Source of the DNA: Enterococcus raffinosus
GTDB lineage: Bacteria > Bacillota > Bacilli > Lactobacillales > Enterococcaceae
Assembly (NCBI RefSeq): GCF_018917525.1
Contig: NZ_JAHLOS010000032.1
Span: 1 to 54,445, forward strand
Direction: 5' to 3'
Length of the DNA: 54,445 nucleotides
In this document: in pieces, positions 37,690-49,060 of the stretch
Layout: each line of letters opens with the position of its first letter
Numbering within the stretch: position 1 is the first letter of the stretch
The notes under the pieces: generated by a model
Database searches by the model: none
What the model was told of the DNA's origin: nothing
The model's input: the letters and a program-made list of their open reading frames with translations, nothing else
Program-made: the position numbers and the translations under genes

Positions 37690-37985
37690 ACATGAGAAAG
37701 CGATGAAAAGAAAAGTACATCTGATTAAAGTACAAAGAGAGCTCCGGTATGCTGAAAAGGAGTTATGGCAATGAGATGGAAAATGGTCTTTGAGCAGGAT
37801 GGACGAAGCGGGTGCTAAGTCTATCACGGGAGTGCCCGTTACAGCACCTCAGTATACGCGTGAAGCAAGTACTGGCAGAGGTTGTGATCGCAAGGTCAGA
37901 ACGAATTTTAGGTGGTAACACGGAAGTCAAAGCTTTCGTCCTAAGTGTACATTCGTACATTTTTAGGGCGGAAGCTTTTTTTGCG
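37690..37985 (+). promoter_or_regulatory. T-box leader, tRNA-Met specifier, upstream of metNIQ
   Basis: The 14-nt T-box AGGTGGTAACACGG lies at 37910-37923, followed by the terminator at 37929-37983. Stem I ends with the typical GAAA-ATG-GTCTTTGAGC, which places ATG at 37783-37785 as the specifier codon, reading Met. Uncharged tRNA-Met should stabilise the antiterminator and turn on methionine uptake. Rodionov-type Met T-boxes are known in Lactobacillales. Confidence 0.9.
37929..37983 (+). terminator. T-box terminator hairpin
   Basis: AAAGCTTTCGTCCTAA (37929-37944) pairs with TTAGGGCGGAAGCTTT (37963-37978), with an inner GTAC-rich hairpin and a T-run to 37981. This is the terminator arm that competes with the T-box antiterminator. 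Confidence 0.88.
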
Positions 37986-38058
37986 AGTTACACTTTTCGC
38001 AGTATCTATTATTCGTATCAGCTTGATAACGATTTAAGCTGTCGAAAGTGTCGAGCAC

Positions 38059-38378
38059 TTTAGTGGAATCGTATGCGAGGCGAGAATCAGATTCATTTTT
38101 CGTGTTTTTCGAAAAATGATTACTATTCTTCCGAGATAGCTGTCAGTCCAACTTCTCGCAGCAGCTCATAGTTGGACTGACAAAATGAAATTTTGAAGCT
38201 TTATAAGGATACGCGTGCTTTAGTTGGACGATATGCGTAATGAGAATAGAATTATTTCTCCCGTTTTTGGAAAAATAAATTCATTACAACGAGGTAGCTG
38301 TCAAACTGCTTCATCAAAATTTTCGCAGATTAGTGCAATGACAAGCGAAATGAAAAATAGTTATATATCTGAACTAGC
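38059..38378 (+). repeat. Tandem 160-bp intergenic repeat, two copies (A and B)
   Basis: Two imperfect direct copies start at TTTAGTGGAATCG (38059) and TTTAGTTGGACG (38219), exactly 160 bp apart. Each has TATGCG, GAGAAT, an A/T-rich hairpin (38093-38119; 38252-38278), an ACGAG/CCGAG stretch, and TAGCTGTCA. Copy A also has a perfect stem TGTCAGTCCAACT (38141-38153) / AGTTGGACTGACA (38170-38182). No ORF is convincing. This fills the 430 nt between the T-box and metN. Confidence 0.72.
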
Positions 38379-38416
38379 TAAAAGCTAATCAGTTATTGGG
38401 AAAGGGTGTAAGAAAC

Positions 38417-39451
38417 ATGGCATTGATTGAGTTAAATCAAGTGGGGAAAAGTTTTGCCGGCAAGACTGGCCCAATCCACGCAGTCAATAGAATCAATTTA
38501 GCGATCGAAGAAAAGGATGTTTATGGCATCGTTGGTTATTCAGGCGCGGGGAAGAGTACGTTGGTTCGTTTGTTGAATGGACTAGAAACACCTACTAACG
38601 GACAAGTGTTAGTGAATGGTGAAGATGTTGCCAAGCTGCAAGGAGCAGCATTAAGAACGTTTCGAAAAAAAGTTGGGATGATTTTCCAGCATTTCAATCT
38701 ATTATGGTCACGGACAGTCATTGAGAATATTCAATTACCTTTAGAATTGGCAGGCGTGGCAAAAGACCAACGTCGCAAAAAAGCAGAAGAACTGCTAAGT
38801 CTAGTCGGTCTTGATGGCAGAGGAGATGCTTATCCTTCTCAACTATCAGGCGGACAAAAACAACGGGTCGGGATCGCACGAGCGTTAGCGAATGACCCAG
38901 ATATCCTACTCTGTGATGAAGCGACTAGTGCGCTGGACCCGCAAACAACGGAAGAGGTTTTAGATTTACTAGCCAATATCAATAAAAAATTGGGTTTGAC
39001 GATTGTGTTGATCACTCATGAGATGAACGTAATTCGCAAAATTTGTAATAAGGTCGCTGTGATGGAGTTAGGAAAAATCGTAGAAGAAGGTTCTGTTCGT
39101 GAAGTCTTCCGCCATCCACAACAGGAAGTGACCAAGATTTTCGTTCAACAGGATCTTGAGCCAAAAGCCGATCCATCTGAATTGTTGAAGGAATTTATTA
39201 AAGAAAATCCCAACGGAACATTAGCGACATTGCACTTTTTAGAGGATAATGCCAATGAACCAGTCGTATCACAAGTAATTCGTAATTTTCCAGTGAATAT
39301 CAGCATCGTTTATGGCAATATCGAACGAGCAACGGGAAATTCCTTCGGCACATTGACGGTTCAATTGACTGGCGATGCGGATAAGGTTGAAGAAGCGATC
39401 GCCTTTATTGAAAATCAACAAGTGGAAGTGGAGGTGCTGCATCGTGGATAA
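38417..39451 (+). CDS. metN: Methionine ABC transporter, ATP-binding protein
   Basis: A 344-aa ATPase with Walker A GYSGAGKST (about 38-46), signature LSGGQKQR, Walker B ILLCDEAT, and the C-terminal NIL/ACT-like domain (about residues 265-344) that binds methionine and inhibits transport. ATG 38417 has AAAGGGTG upstream; the earlier in-frame TTG precedes that site. The whole operon is under the Met T-box. It overlaps metI by 8 nt (GTGGATAA). Confidence 0.96.
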   Translation: MALIELNQVGKSFAGKTGPIHAVNRINLAIEEKDVYGIVGYSGAGKSTLVRLLNGLETPTNGQVLVNGEDVAKLQGAALRTFRKKVGMIFQHFNLLWSRTVIENIQLPLELAGVAKDQRRKKAEELLSLVGLDGRGDAYPSQLSGGQKQRVGIARALANDPDILLCDEATSALDPQTTEEVLDLLANINKKLGLTIVLITHEMNVIRKICNKVAVMELGKIVEEGSVREVFRHPQQEVTKIFVQQDLEPKADPSELLKEFIKENPNGTLATLHFLEDNANEPVVSQVIRNFPVNISIVYGNIERATGNSFGTLTVQLTGDADKVEEAIAFIENQQVEVEVLHRG

Positions 39452-40130
39452 GAGTTTTTCAGAGACGTATTTAAACTTTCGGCAGGTATCATGGGATACG
39501 CTAAAGGAAGCCATCAATGACACCTTGTTTATGACGATCGTTTCTATGTTGATCGTGTTTGTCTTAGGGTTATTGCTAGGACTGATGCTTTACTCATTAG
39601 GTCGGAAACGCTCCGCTGCTCGCAGTATCTTATATGGACTGGTTTCAATTCTTAGTAACATTTTCCGATCAACGCCGTTTATGATTTTGATGGTTTTGAT
39701 TATTCCATTTACTAAAGCGTTAGTCGGCACGATGTTGGGTGCGAAAGCTGCCATTCCAGCATTGGTTTTATCAGCGGCACCGTTCTATGCACGTTTAGTT
39801 GAAATTGCTTTTCGTGAAGTTGATTCCGGTGTGTTAGAGGCGGCAGATTCGATGGGAGCTAGTTATTTCCAAACAATCTATAAGGTTTTAATTCCAGAAA
39901 GCTTACCAGCGTTGATCTCTGGATTAACAGTTACTTCGGTTTCGATGATCGGTTTTACCGCGATGGCGGGTGCAATTGGTGCAGGTGGACTTGGAGCATT
40001 GGCCTGGCAAGAAGGCTATCAACGTGGGAATTACACAGTCACACTGGTAGCGACAGTAATTATTTTGATTATCGTATTTATCGTTCAAGGTCTTGGTGAT
40101 TTCTTGACAAAACGAACAGACAAGCGTTAA
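39444..40130 (+). CDS. metI: Methionine ABC transporter, permease
   Basis: A 228-aa inner-membrane permease with five or six helices and the cytoplasmic EAA coupling motif (EAADSMGASYFQTI, about 140-155) that contacts MetN. It matches the MetI length. GTG 39444 has GGAGGTG 8 nt upstream and overlaps the metN stop; a longer in-frame reading runs through metN and is not real. Confidence 0.95.
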   Translation: MDKSFSETYLNFRQVSWDTLKEAINDTLFMTIVSMLIVFVLGLLLGLMLYSLGRKRSAARSILYGLVSILSNIFRSTPFMILMVLIIPFTKALVGTMLGAKAAIPALVLSAAPFYARLVEIAFREVDSGVLEAADSMGASYFQTIYKVLIPESLPALISGLTVTSVSMIGFTAMAGAIGAGGLGALAWQEGYQRGNYTVTLVATVIILIIVFIVQGLGDFLTKRTDKR

Positions 40131-40185
40131 CACAGAATAGCAATTATTCTTAAAAATAAATCCAAAAATATAGGGGGAACTATCA

Positions 40186-41028
40186 ATGAAAAAGAAAATT
40201 TTAGGTTTTGCGGCAGCAGCGTTATTAACAGTCGGCTTGGCAGCTTGCGGAAATGGCGGTTCAGACTCAGCAGACAGCAGCAGTAAAGAAAAGAGAGACA
40301 CATTAGTCGTCGGTGCATCACCAACTCCGCATGCGGAAATCTTGGAGCACGTAAAGCCATTGCTTGAAAAAGAAGGCGTAACTTTGGAAATCAAAAAATT
40401 TGATGACTATGTGTTGCCAAACAAAGCGCTAGCAGACAAAGATATCGATGCAAACTACTTCCAACACAAACCTTTCTTTGAAAAGGCAGTGAAAGAAAAT
40501 GACTACAAATTCACGGATGCGGGTGCTGTTCATATCGAACCAATGGGCTTGTACTCTAAAAAGATCAAAGACATCAAAGATTTAAAAGAGGGAGCGACAG
40601 TGATCACTTCAAGCTCTGAATCAGATTGGGGACGCATCATTACGATCCTGCAAGATGCTGGTTTAGTCAAAGTCAAAGACGGTGTTGATTTGGAAACAGC
40701 AACATTTGATGATATTGCTGAAAATCCTAAGAAATTAAAATTCGATCATTCAATTGACCCTGCTTTGCTAGCAACGACTTACAGCAATGATGAAGGCGAT
40801 CTAGTAGCGATCAATGCCAACTTCGCTTATGGTGCTGGTTTAAATCCAGTGAAGGATGCCGTTTTACTTGAAAAAGATACTTCTCCATATGCCAACATTT
40901 TAGCCGTTCGTACAGAGGATAAAGACGATCCTCGGATTGAAAAACTGAACAAAGTCCTACATGAAAAAGATGTTCAAGATTGGATCTTAGAAAAATGGGA
41001 CGGTTCTGTAAAACCAGTTGATAAATAA
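40186..41028 (+). CDS. metQ: Methionine-binding lipoprotein
   Basis: A 280-aa NlpA-family solute-binding protein. A signal peptide (MKKKILGFAAAALLTVG) ends in the lipobox LAAC with Cys21, so it is lipid-anchored outside the membrane. VVGASPTPHAEIL opens the mature substrate-binding domain. It delivers methionine to MetI. ATG 40186 has GGGGAACT upstream. It is the last gene of the T-box-controlled operon. Confidence 0.96.
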   Translation: MKKKILGFAAAALLTVGLAACGNGGSDSADSSSKEKRDTLVVGASPTPHAEILEHVKPLLEKEGVTLEIKKFDDYVLPNKALADKDIDANYFQHKPFFEKAVKENDYKFTDAGAVHIEPMGLYSKKIKDIKDLKEGATVITSSSESDWGRIITILQDAGLVKVKDGVDLETATFDDIAENPKKLKFDHSIDPALLATTYSNDEGDLVAINANFAYGAGLNPVKDAVLLEKDTSPYANILAVRTEDKDDPRIEKLNKVLHEKDVQDWILEKWDGSVKPVDK

Positions 41029-41036
41029 TTTAATTA

Positions 41037-41072
41037 AGCGCTGAAGGAGTAAAACCTTTCAGCGCTTTTTTT
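41037..41072 (+). terminator. Terminator of metNIQ
   Basis: AGCGCTGAAGG (41037-41047) pairs with CCTTTCAGCGCT (41055-41066) with a single bulge, followed by T6. Confidence 0.92.
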
Positions 41073-41178
41073 CAGCCTATTTTCTACTGAAAAGGTATAA
41101 AAAAAATCATACTTTACTTAACTACTAGCTGTTACACTGGAAATATAAATTTTAAATCAGCTCGAAAGGATGGACTAT

Positions 41179-41601
41179 ATGAAGCTAAATGGAAGTTGTT
41201 TGTGCAATTCGGTGACGATTACAATAGAAGAAGTTGAACCAGAAATCACTGTCTGCCATTGTCATATGTGTCAAAAATTCTTTGGTGGACCATTCTTGTC
41301 GTTAGCGGGTGTGTTGCCAAAGGATGTTGAGATTGATGGAGAAGAACAGATTCAGCGGTATCTGTCATCGGAATGGGCGGAACGGGGATTTTGCAAACAA
41401 TGCGGCAGCAGTCTATTTTATCATAGCTTGGCAGATGACGAATATTATTTTCCAGTAGGCTTGTTTGATGAAATCGATCAAGCGAAGCTGACGACGGAAA
41501 TTTTTTATGATCAGAAGCCGGCTTTCTTTCATTTTAAGGAGCCGACAGAAAAATTAACCGAGGAAGCGTTCTTACAAAAACTCTTTACAGATTCTGATTA
41601 G
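41179..41601 (+). CDS. GFA/CENP-V-family zinc protein
   Basis: A 140-aa protein of the GFA (glutathione-dependent formaldehyde-activating-like) fold. Zn ligands appear as CLC (7-9), CHCHMC (26-31) and CKQC (about 81). Most bacterial members are not proven to act on glutathione, and enterococci vary in GSH use, so the function is open. ATG 41179 has AAAGGATGG upstream; the in-frame ATG at 41170 overlaps that site. It stands alone between metNIQ and suf. Confidence 0.83.
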   Translation: MKLNGSCLCNSVTITIEEVEPEITVCHCHMCQKFFGGPFLSLAGVLPKDVEIDGEEQIQRYLSSEWAERGFCKQCGSSLFYHSLADDEYYFPVGLFDEIDQAKLTTEIFYDQKPAFFHFKEPTEKLTEEAFLQKLFTDSD

Positions 41602-41676
41602 TTCAGTCGAGAAAAAGCATTTTTATAATTATTCTAAATAAAGGATAGTTTTTTAGAAGAAAATTGGTGAATCGGT

Positions 41677-41705
41677 TTGTATTCCATTCTCATTTAGTCT
41701 AAAAT
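41677..41705 (+). promoter_or_regulatory. SUF operon promoter
   Basis: TTGTAT (41677-41682), a 17-bp spacer and TAAAAT (41700-41705), 37 nt before sufC. Confidence 0.65.
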
Positions 41706-41741
41706 ATGTGAGAACGAGAAAAAAATTTTGGAGGTACTTTC

Positions 41742-42512
41742 ATGTCAGTTTTAGAAATCAAAGACTTGCACGTTGCCATTGACGATAAAGAAATTTTAAA
41801 AGGCGTAAACCTTGAGATGAAGACAGGCGAAATCCACGCCATCATGGGACCAAATGGGACTGGTAAGTCAACTTTATCTGCAGCAATCATGGGCAACCCA
41901 AACTATGAAGTAACGAAAGGCGAAATCCTTTTCGATGGAAAAAATATCTTAGACTTGGAAGTCGACGAACGCGCACGTCTAGGATTATTCTTAGCGATGC
42001 AATATCCAAGCGAAATCCCGGGAATCAGTAATGCTGAATTCATGCGAGCAGCGATCAACGCTCGTCGTGAAGAAGATGAAAAAATCACCGTGATGCAATT
42101 TTTGAAAAAATTAGATAAAAAAATGGAATTGTTGAATATGCCGGAAGAAATGGCGGAACGCTATTTGAACGAAGGCTTTTCTGGTGGGGAAAAGAAACGC
42201 AATGAGATTTTACAATTATTGATGATCGAACCTACTTTTGCAATCCTAGATGAAATCGACTCAGGACTTGATATCGATGCCTTGAAGGTCGTAGCGAAAG
42301 GGATCAATGAAATGCGCGGCGAAGAGTTTGGCGCGTTGATCATTACCCACTACCAACGTCTATTGAACTACATCGTACCTGATGTGGTGCATATTATGAT
42401 GGATGGCCGAGTAGTCTTGACTGGCGATGCAGAATTAGCGAAACGTTTAGAAGCTGAAGGCTACGCAGGTATCTCTGCTGAATTAGGTATCGATTACAAA
42501 GAAGAAGTTTAG
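41742..42512 (+). CDS. sufC: Fe-S assembly ATPase SufC
   Basis: A 256-aa ABC-type ATPase that is not a transporter: it powers the SufBCD scaffold. Walker A GPNGTGKST (about 35-43), signature FSGGEKKR, and Walker B AILDEIDSG are all present, with the SufC-specific GEKKR end. ATG 41742 follows GGAGGT. It heads the sufC-D-S-U-B operon typical of Firmicutes. Confidence 0.97.
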   Translation: MSVLEIKDLHVAIDDKEILKGVNLEMKTGEIHAIMGPNGTGKSTLSAAIMGNPNYEVTKGEILFDGKNILDLEVDERARLGLFLAMQYPSEIPGISNAEFMRAAINARREEDEKITVMQFLKKLDKKMELLNMPEEMAERYLNEGFSGGEKKRNEILQLLMIEPTFAILDEIDSGLDIDALKVVAKGINEMRGEEFGALIITHYQRLLNYIVPDVVHIMMDGRVVLTGDAELAKRLEAEGYAGISAELGIDYKEEV

Positions 42513-42525
42513 GAGGGCAAGATAG

Positions 42526-45498
<2,973 letters not shown>

Positions 45499-45555
45499 CA
45501 AGATAAATACTTTAATATGAATGAGGATGTCAGTTCTACTTTCTGCTTTAGCAGA

Positions 45556-45632
45556 TTTAGTAGAATGGTATACGGCATGAGAATCAAACTTATTTTTCTG
45601 AAGGGAAAATAAATACATTAATACGAATAAGG
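45556..45632 (+). repeat. Intergenic repeat, copy C (truncated), between sufU and sufB
   Basis: Starts TTTAGTAGAATGG and continues with TATACG, CATGAGAATC and the hairpin TTATTTTTC (45590-45598) / GGAAAATAA (45604-45612), then ATTAATACGA before the sufB ribosome site. This matches the first 75 or so bases of copies A and B upstream of metN. A degenerate end of another unit may lie at 45503-45555. Confidence 0.65.
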
Positions 45633-45643
45633 AGCGGGACTAC

Positions 45644-47038
45644 ATGAGTGTACCTGAAATGCAAGAGGAATATCAATTTGGCTTCCACGATGATATCGAA
45701 CCCGTCTTTACGACTGGTGAAGGTCTATCGGAAGAAGTCATTCGCGAGATCTCCCGCGCAAAAGGAGAACCAGAATGGATGTTGGATTTCCGTTTGAAAT
45801 CCTTAGAAACATTCAGAAAATTAGAGATGCCCGGTTATGGACCAGATTTATCCGAACTGGATTACGATAAAATCAACTACTTCATCCGTTCCAGCGACAA
45901 ACCTGCTCGTGATTGGGATGATGTACCAGAAGAAATCAAAACGACCTTTGAACGTTTAGGGATTCCAGAAGCAGAACGTGCTTATTTGGCGGGTGCCTCT
46001 GCCCAATACGAATCAGAAGTGGTGTACCACAACATGAAGGACGAGTTCACCAAATTAGGGATCGTCTTTACGGACACCGATTCAGCCTTGAAGGAATACC
46101 CTGAATTATTCAAAGAATATTTCGGAACATTAGTACCGCCATCAGACAATAAGTTGGCTGCGTTAAATTCAGCAGCTTGGTCAGGCGGAACCTTTATCTA
46201 TGTACCAAAAGGCGTGAAGACCGATATTCCGATCCAGTCCTACTTCCGAATCAACTCGGCCAACACTGGACAATTCGAACGGACACTGATCATCGTGGAC
46301 GAAGGCGCAAGTATTAACTATGTCGAAGGCTGTACCGCACCAACGTACTCTTCTGACAGCCTGCATGCCGCAGTCGTAGAAGTTTTCGTTAAAAAAGACG
46401 GTTATTGCCGCTATACTACGATCCAAAACTGGTCAAACAATGTTTACAGCTTGGAAACGAAACGTGGTCAAGCCCAAGAAAACGCGACAATGGAATGGGT
46501 CGATGGAAACTTAGGCTCAAAAGTAACCATGAAATACCCAAGTGTTTACATGGAAGGCAAAGGCGCCCGCGGTACGATGCTATCGATCGCCGTAGCCGGC
46601 AAGAACATCGTGCTAGATAACGGTGCCCGCATGATCCATAACGCACCAAACACCTCCAGCTCGATCGTTTCAAAATCCATCGCCAAAGACGGCGGCGCGG
46701 TAGACTACCGCGGAACTGTTCGCTTCGGACGAAACAGTGCAGGTTCATTCAGCCACATCGAGTGCGATACGATCATCATGGATGATCAATCAAGTTCCGA
46801 TACGATCCCGTACAACGAGATTTTGAATGGAAATGTTTCTTTAGAGCACGAAGCGAAGGTTTCAAAAATTTCTGAGGAACAATTGTATTATCTAATGAGT
46901 CGCGGAATTTCTGAACAAGAAGCGACGGAGATGATCGTTATGGGATTTGTGGAACCATTTACGAAGGAATTACCAATGGAATACGCTGTGGAGTTGAACC
47001 GTCTGATTCAGTATGAGATGGAAGGGTCTGTGGGGTAG
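45644..47038 (+). CDS. sufB: Fe-S scaffold subunit SufB
   Basis: A 464-aa SufB, the subunit on which clusters are built. Markers are [13 protein letters not shown], the central NYVEGCTAP with the conserved Cys, and the C-terminal [19 protein letters not shown] (part). It completes the Suf machinery. ATG 45644 has AAGGAGCG upstream. The operon ends in the terminator at 47052-47089, beyond which the accessory island starts. Confidence 0.97.
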   Translation: MSVPEMQEEYQFGFHDDIEPVFTTGEGLSEEVIREISRAKGEPEWMLDFRLKSLETFRKLEMPGYGPDLSELDYDKINYFIRSSDKPARDWDDVPEEIKTTFERLGIPEAERAYLAGASAQYESEVVYHNMKDEFTKLGIVFTDTDSALKEYPELFKEYFGTLVPPSDNKLAALNSAAWSGGTFIYVPKGVKTDIPIQSYFRINSANTGQFERTLIIVDEGASINYVEGCTAPTYSSDSLHAAVVEVFVKKDGYCRYTTIQNWSNNVYSLETKRGQAQENATMEWVDGNLGSKVTMKYPSVYMEGKGARGTMLSIAVAGKNIVLDNGARMIHNAPNTSSSIVSKSIAKDGGAVDYRGTVRFGRNSAGSFSHIECDTIIMDDQSSSDTIPYNEILNGNVSLEHEAKVSKISEEQLYYLMSRGISEQEATEMIVMGFVEPFTKELPMEYAVELNRLIQYEMEGSVG

Positions 47039-47051
47039 TACTTAAACATAT

Positions 47052-47089
47052 ACTCGAAACGTTGTTATATCAGCGTTTCGAGTTTTTTT
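47052..47089 (+). terminator. Terminator of the suf operon
   Basis: ACTCGAAACG (47052-47061) pairs perfectly with CGTTTCGAGT (47074-47083), with a T7 run. Confidence 0.93.
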
Positions 47090-47090
47090 G

Positions 47091-47098
47091 CATTAAAG
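47091..47098. repeat. Left 8-bp target-site duplication of the IS
   Basis: CATTAAAG here is repeated exactly at 48855-48862, directly outside the inverted ends of the element. Confidence 0.85.
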
Positions 47099-47099
47099 G

Positions 47100-48764
47100 T
47101 TAGGGTGTCAAAAGCACAAAAAAATCGCTAAGAAGAACAAGCCCGATGATACAGCTTGTTCTTCTTAGCGATTTTTTGTTTTGAAAATAGAAACTAGTTG
47201 ATTCTTTTATCTTTTTGATTGCTCTTTTTGCGTTTATTGCACCTATCTTGAATCCGAAATCTATTTTTGTGCGTATGAGTCCCCTGAATGGCATTGTGTC
47301 CACTTTATATCTTCTTCTCATAACTGAGGGGATTCCCTCAATGCCATTTCTAAGATTTCCAAGTTTTTTGTACTCTTTGGTCGCCATTTTTGAACTTGTT
47401 GTGCTCGAAATACAGTTTTTTCTGATTTTATTACTACTGCTGTTTTCTTCTGTTCTTGATATACACAATCTTTAAAGAATGGGCAGGCTTTACATGTTGC
47501 CTTATCGAAGGTGGATCTGGTTTGTTGAAGATACTCATAATAGTTTGTTTTCTTAGGTGTGTGTCCTTGAGGACAACGCAATAGTTCATGTGTCTCTTTA
47601 TCAAATAAAAAATCGGTTTCCCAAGTTTGAAGAGATTTGGAACCTAGTGCGGTTGTATATAAATCGATATTTTTTTCAACCGATTTTACAAACGTTTCCT
47701 CACTTCCATACCCTCCATCTGTAATCAGTGTGCAAGGAACTGTTGGGTCCCACTGCTCAATAAAACGGTAGATAAATTGATAATCACTAACTGTGTTTTT
47801 CTCAAATTCGTAGGAGGTAATGAGGGCTAGCGTTGGATTAAAGGTCTCGATGACATTTGCTGCATAGCCGATATATGTCTTTCTATTTTTCTTTTTGTAG
47901 CTTGCATCGGGATCACTAGGATTTTGTAAAGCGTTTGGTGATAACTTTTTTTTGCTAATTAATTTTGGTTCACCTGTTACGAAAGTGATCTGTTCGTTAA
48001 TTAATCGGTCTAAGTTTTGGTAGTCGGGGTTCTCTTCTAATAATTCTTTGGTTTCTTGCAGAAGCATCAATCCGTCTCCAATACATTTCTGCCAGTCTTT
48101 TTCGATATCATTATGCTTATTATAGAATACGACCTTGTTGAAATAATCTTTGCTTAAATAATGCTCTTTTTCTTTTAATAATTCATCTGCACCAAGTTTG
48201 TGCAGTGTTTTTGCTAAATTAGATACACATCTATAAAAAAGAGCGTATCGATTTAGTTTTTTGACAATTGCTGGCTACTAAAAAGCTATCCATTCGTTTC
48301 ATCGTTGGTTGAAGATCAAAAAAAGAGCAGAAGGTATCCGCTAAGGATTCCATCTCCTCTTTGATTAGATCTGTCCCTGTTTCTTCATAGTAATTGTATA
48401 ACCGTTCGCGAAATCGGCTAAAACTTCGATCACTCAAAGGCTGCTCTTTACAACTGGTTGTACCAAGCGCGTATTGAAAACGAACATCGCAAATCACACT
48501 TTCAAGCAACTCCTCGTCAGTCAAGGAAAACATTTGTTTTAAGATTAGAGAACCAATCATTATATTGGCAGGTGTATTAGGTCTGGTCGCTTTATTTTCG
48601 CTATATAAGACTTCAAAACGGTCTTCATTAATCGAAGAAAAAATAATTTCGGCAAATGGTCTTGCCCAAGATTTTTCAACGATTTTTTGAGTTCGTTCTG
48701 AAGTTCTGAGAAAGGTATCGTTTAATAAATCGAGCTGATGTTCATCATTTCGTTTGAACCCCAT
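47100..48764 (-). pseudogene. IS1182-family transposase, broken by two frameshifts
   Basis: The N-terminal part (start ATG 48764, AAGGTG upstream) runs to a premature TAG at 48231. Reading on in the next frame from the A6 tract at about 48263 restores the protein (NLAKTLHKLGADELL...) through the DDE core, with ITDGGYGSEETF. At about 47383, in a CAAAAATGG tract, a second shift is needed to reach the C-terminal KMATKEYKKLGNLRNGIEG. The first looks like one extra A, the second like one missing A. Family C-termini follow this second frame. Real mutations, or homopolymer errors in assembly, would look the same. Confidence 0.85.
47120..47176. terminator. 23-bp perfect stem-loop at the IS end
   Basis: The 23-nt arm at 47120-47142 (AAAAATCGCTAAG...) is perfectly complementary to 47154-47176, with an 11-nt loop. 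A/T tracts on both sides make it a likely bidirectional terminator that insulates the transposase from outside transcription. It lies in or next to the last transposase codons. Confidence 0.8.
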
Positions 48765-48854
48765 ATTAATCACCTTCTACTAATGATTTGTTGAAGTAAT
48801 TATACCATCTTAATCTTCAATTTCTCCGTTAACTATGACTTTTGACACCCTAAC

Positions 48855-48862
48855 CATTAAAG
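48855..48862. repeat. Right 8-bp target-site duplication of the IS
   Basis: Second copy of CATTAAAG, matching 47091-47098. Confidence 0.85.
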
Positions 48863-48882
48863 AAAGTATAAAAAATAGAGTA

Positions 48883-48925
48883 TCCAAAAACTGATAAAAT
48901 AATTTTTTGGACGCTTTTCTGTTTT
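48883..48925 (+). terminator. A/T-rich hairpin with T-rich tail
   Basis: TCCAAAAA (48883-48890) pairs with TTTTTGGA (48904-48911), followed by CGCTTTTCTGTTTT. It may be an old terminator shielding the island operon from upstream transcription. Confidence 0.45.
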
Positions 48926-49060
48926 CTAAAGATAAAAAATTAAAAAAGTTATAAAAAGATTTTTCAGCCGTTCAAAATGAATGTTTCCACAAAATAGTTA
49001 TAATAAAAATTATATTTGGTAAAATGATAAATAAATAGTGTTTTTAAAAAGGAGTCAGAT

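Larger units (their letters stand above)
47099..48854 (-). mobile_element. IS1182-like insertion sequence, 1756 bp
   Basis: Perfect 16-bp terminal inverted repeats bound the element: GTTAGGGTGTCAAAAG (47099-47114) and CTTTTGACACCCTAAC (48839-48854). They are flanked by the direct 8-bp repeat CATTAAAG, showing insertion by transposition. The transposase on the minus strand resembles the DDE transposases of the IS1182 family (family from memory). It sits just past the suf terminator, at the left edge of the A+T-rich island. Perfect ends and duplication imply a recent insertion. Confidence 0.9.

Noticed and set aside
37812-38063. 83-aa frame in the T-box leader
   Set aside because: It covers the T-box and its terminator, which are clearly structured RNA, and has no ribosome site.
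38059-38378. CRISPR array
   Set aside because: Only two long imperfect repeats with no short regular direct repeats and spacers, and no cas genes in the window.
47100-47468. Separate 122-aa gene in the IS
   Set aside because: Its N-terminal part is the wrong frame of the transposase and its C-terminal part is the transposase's own C-terminus after a frameshift.
48230-48270. Programmed -1 frameshifting in the transposase
   Set aside because: The first shift needed is +1 relative to the start frame, and neither tract forms an X-XXY-YYZ slippery heptamer in frame, so mutation or assembly error fits better.
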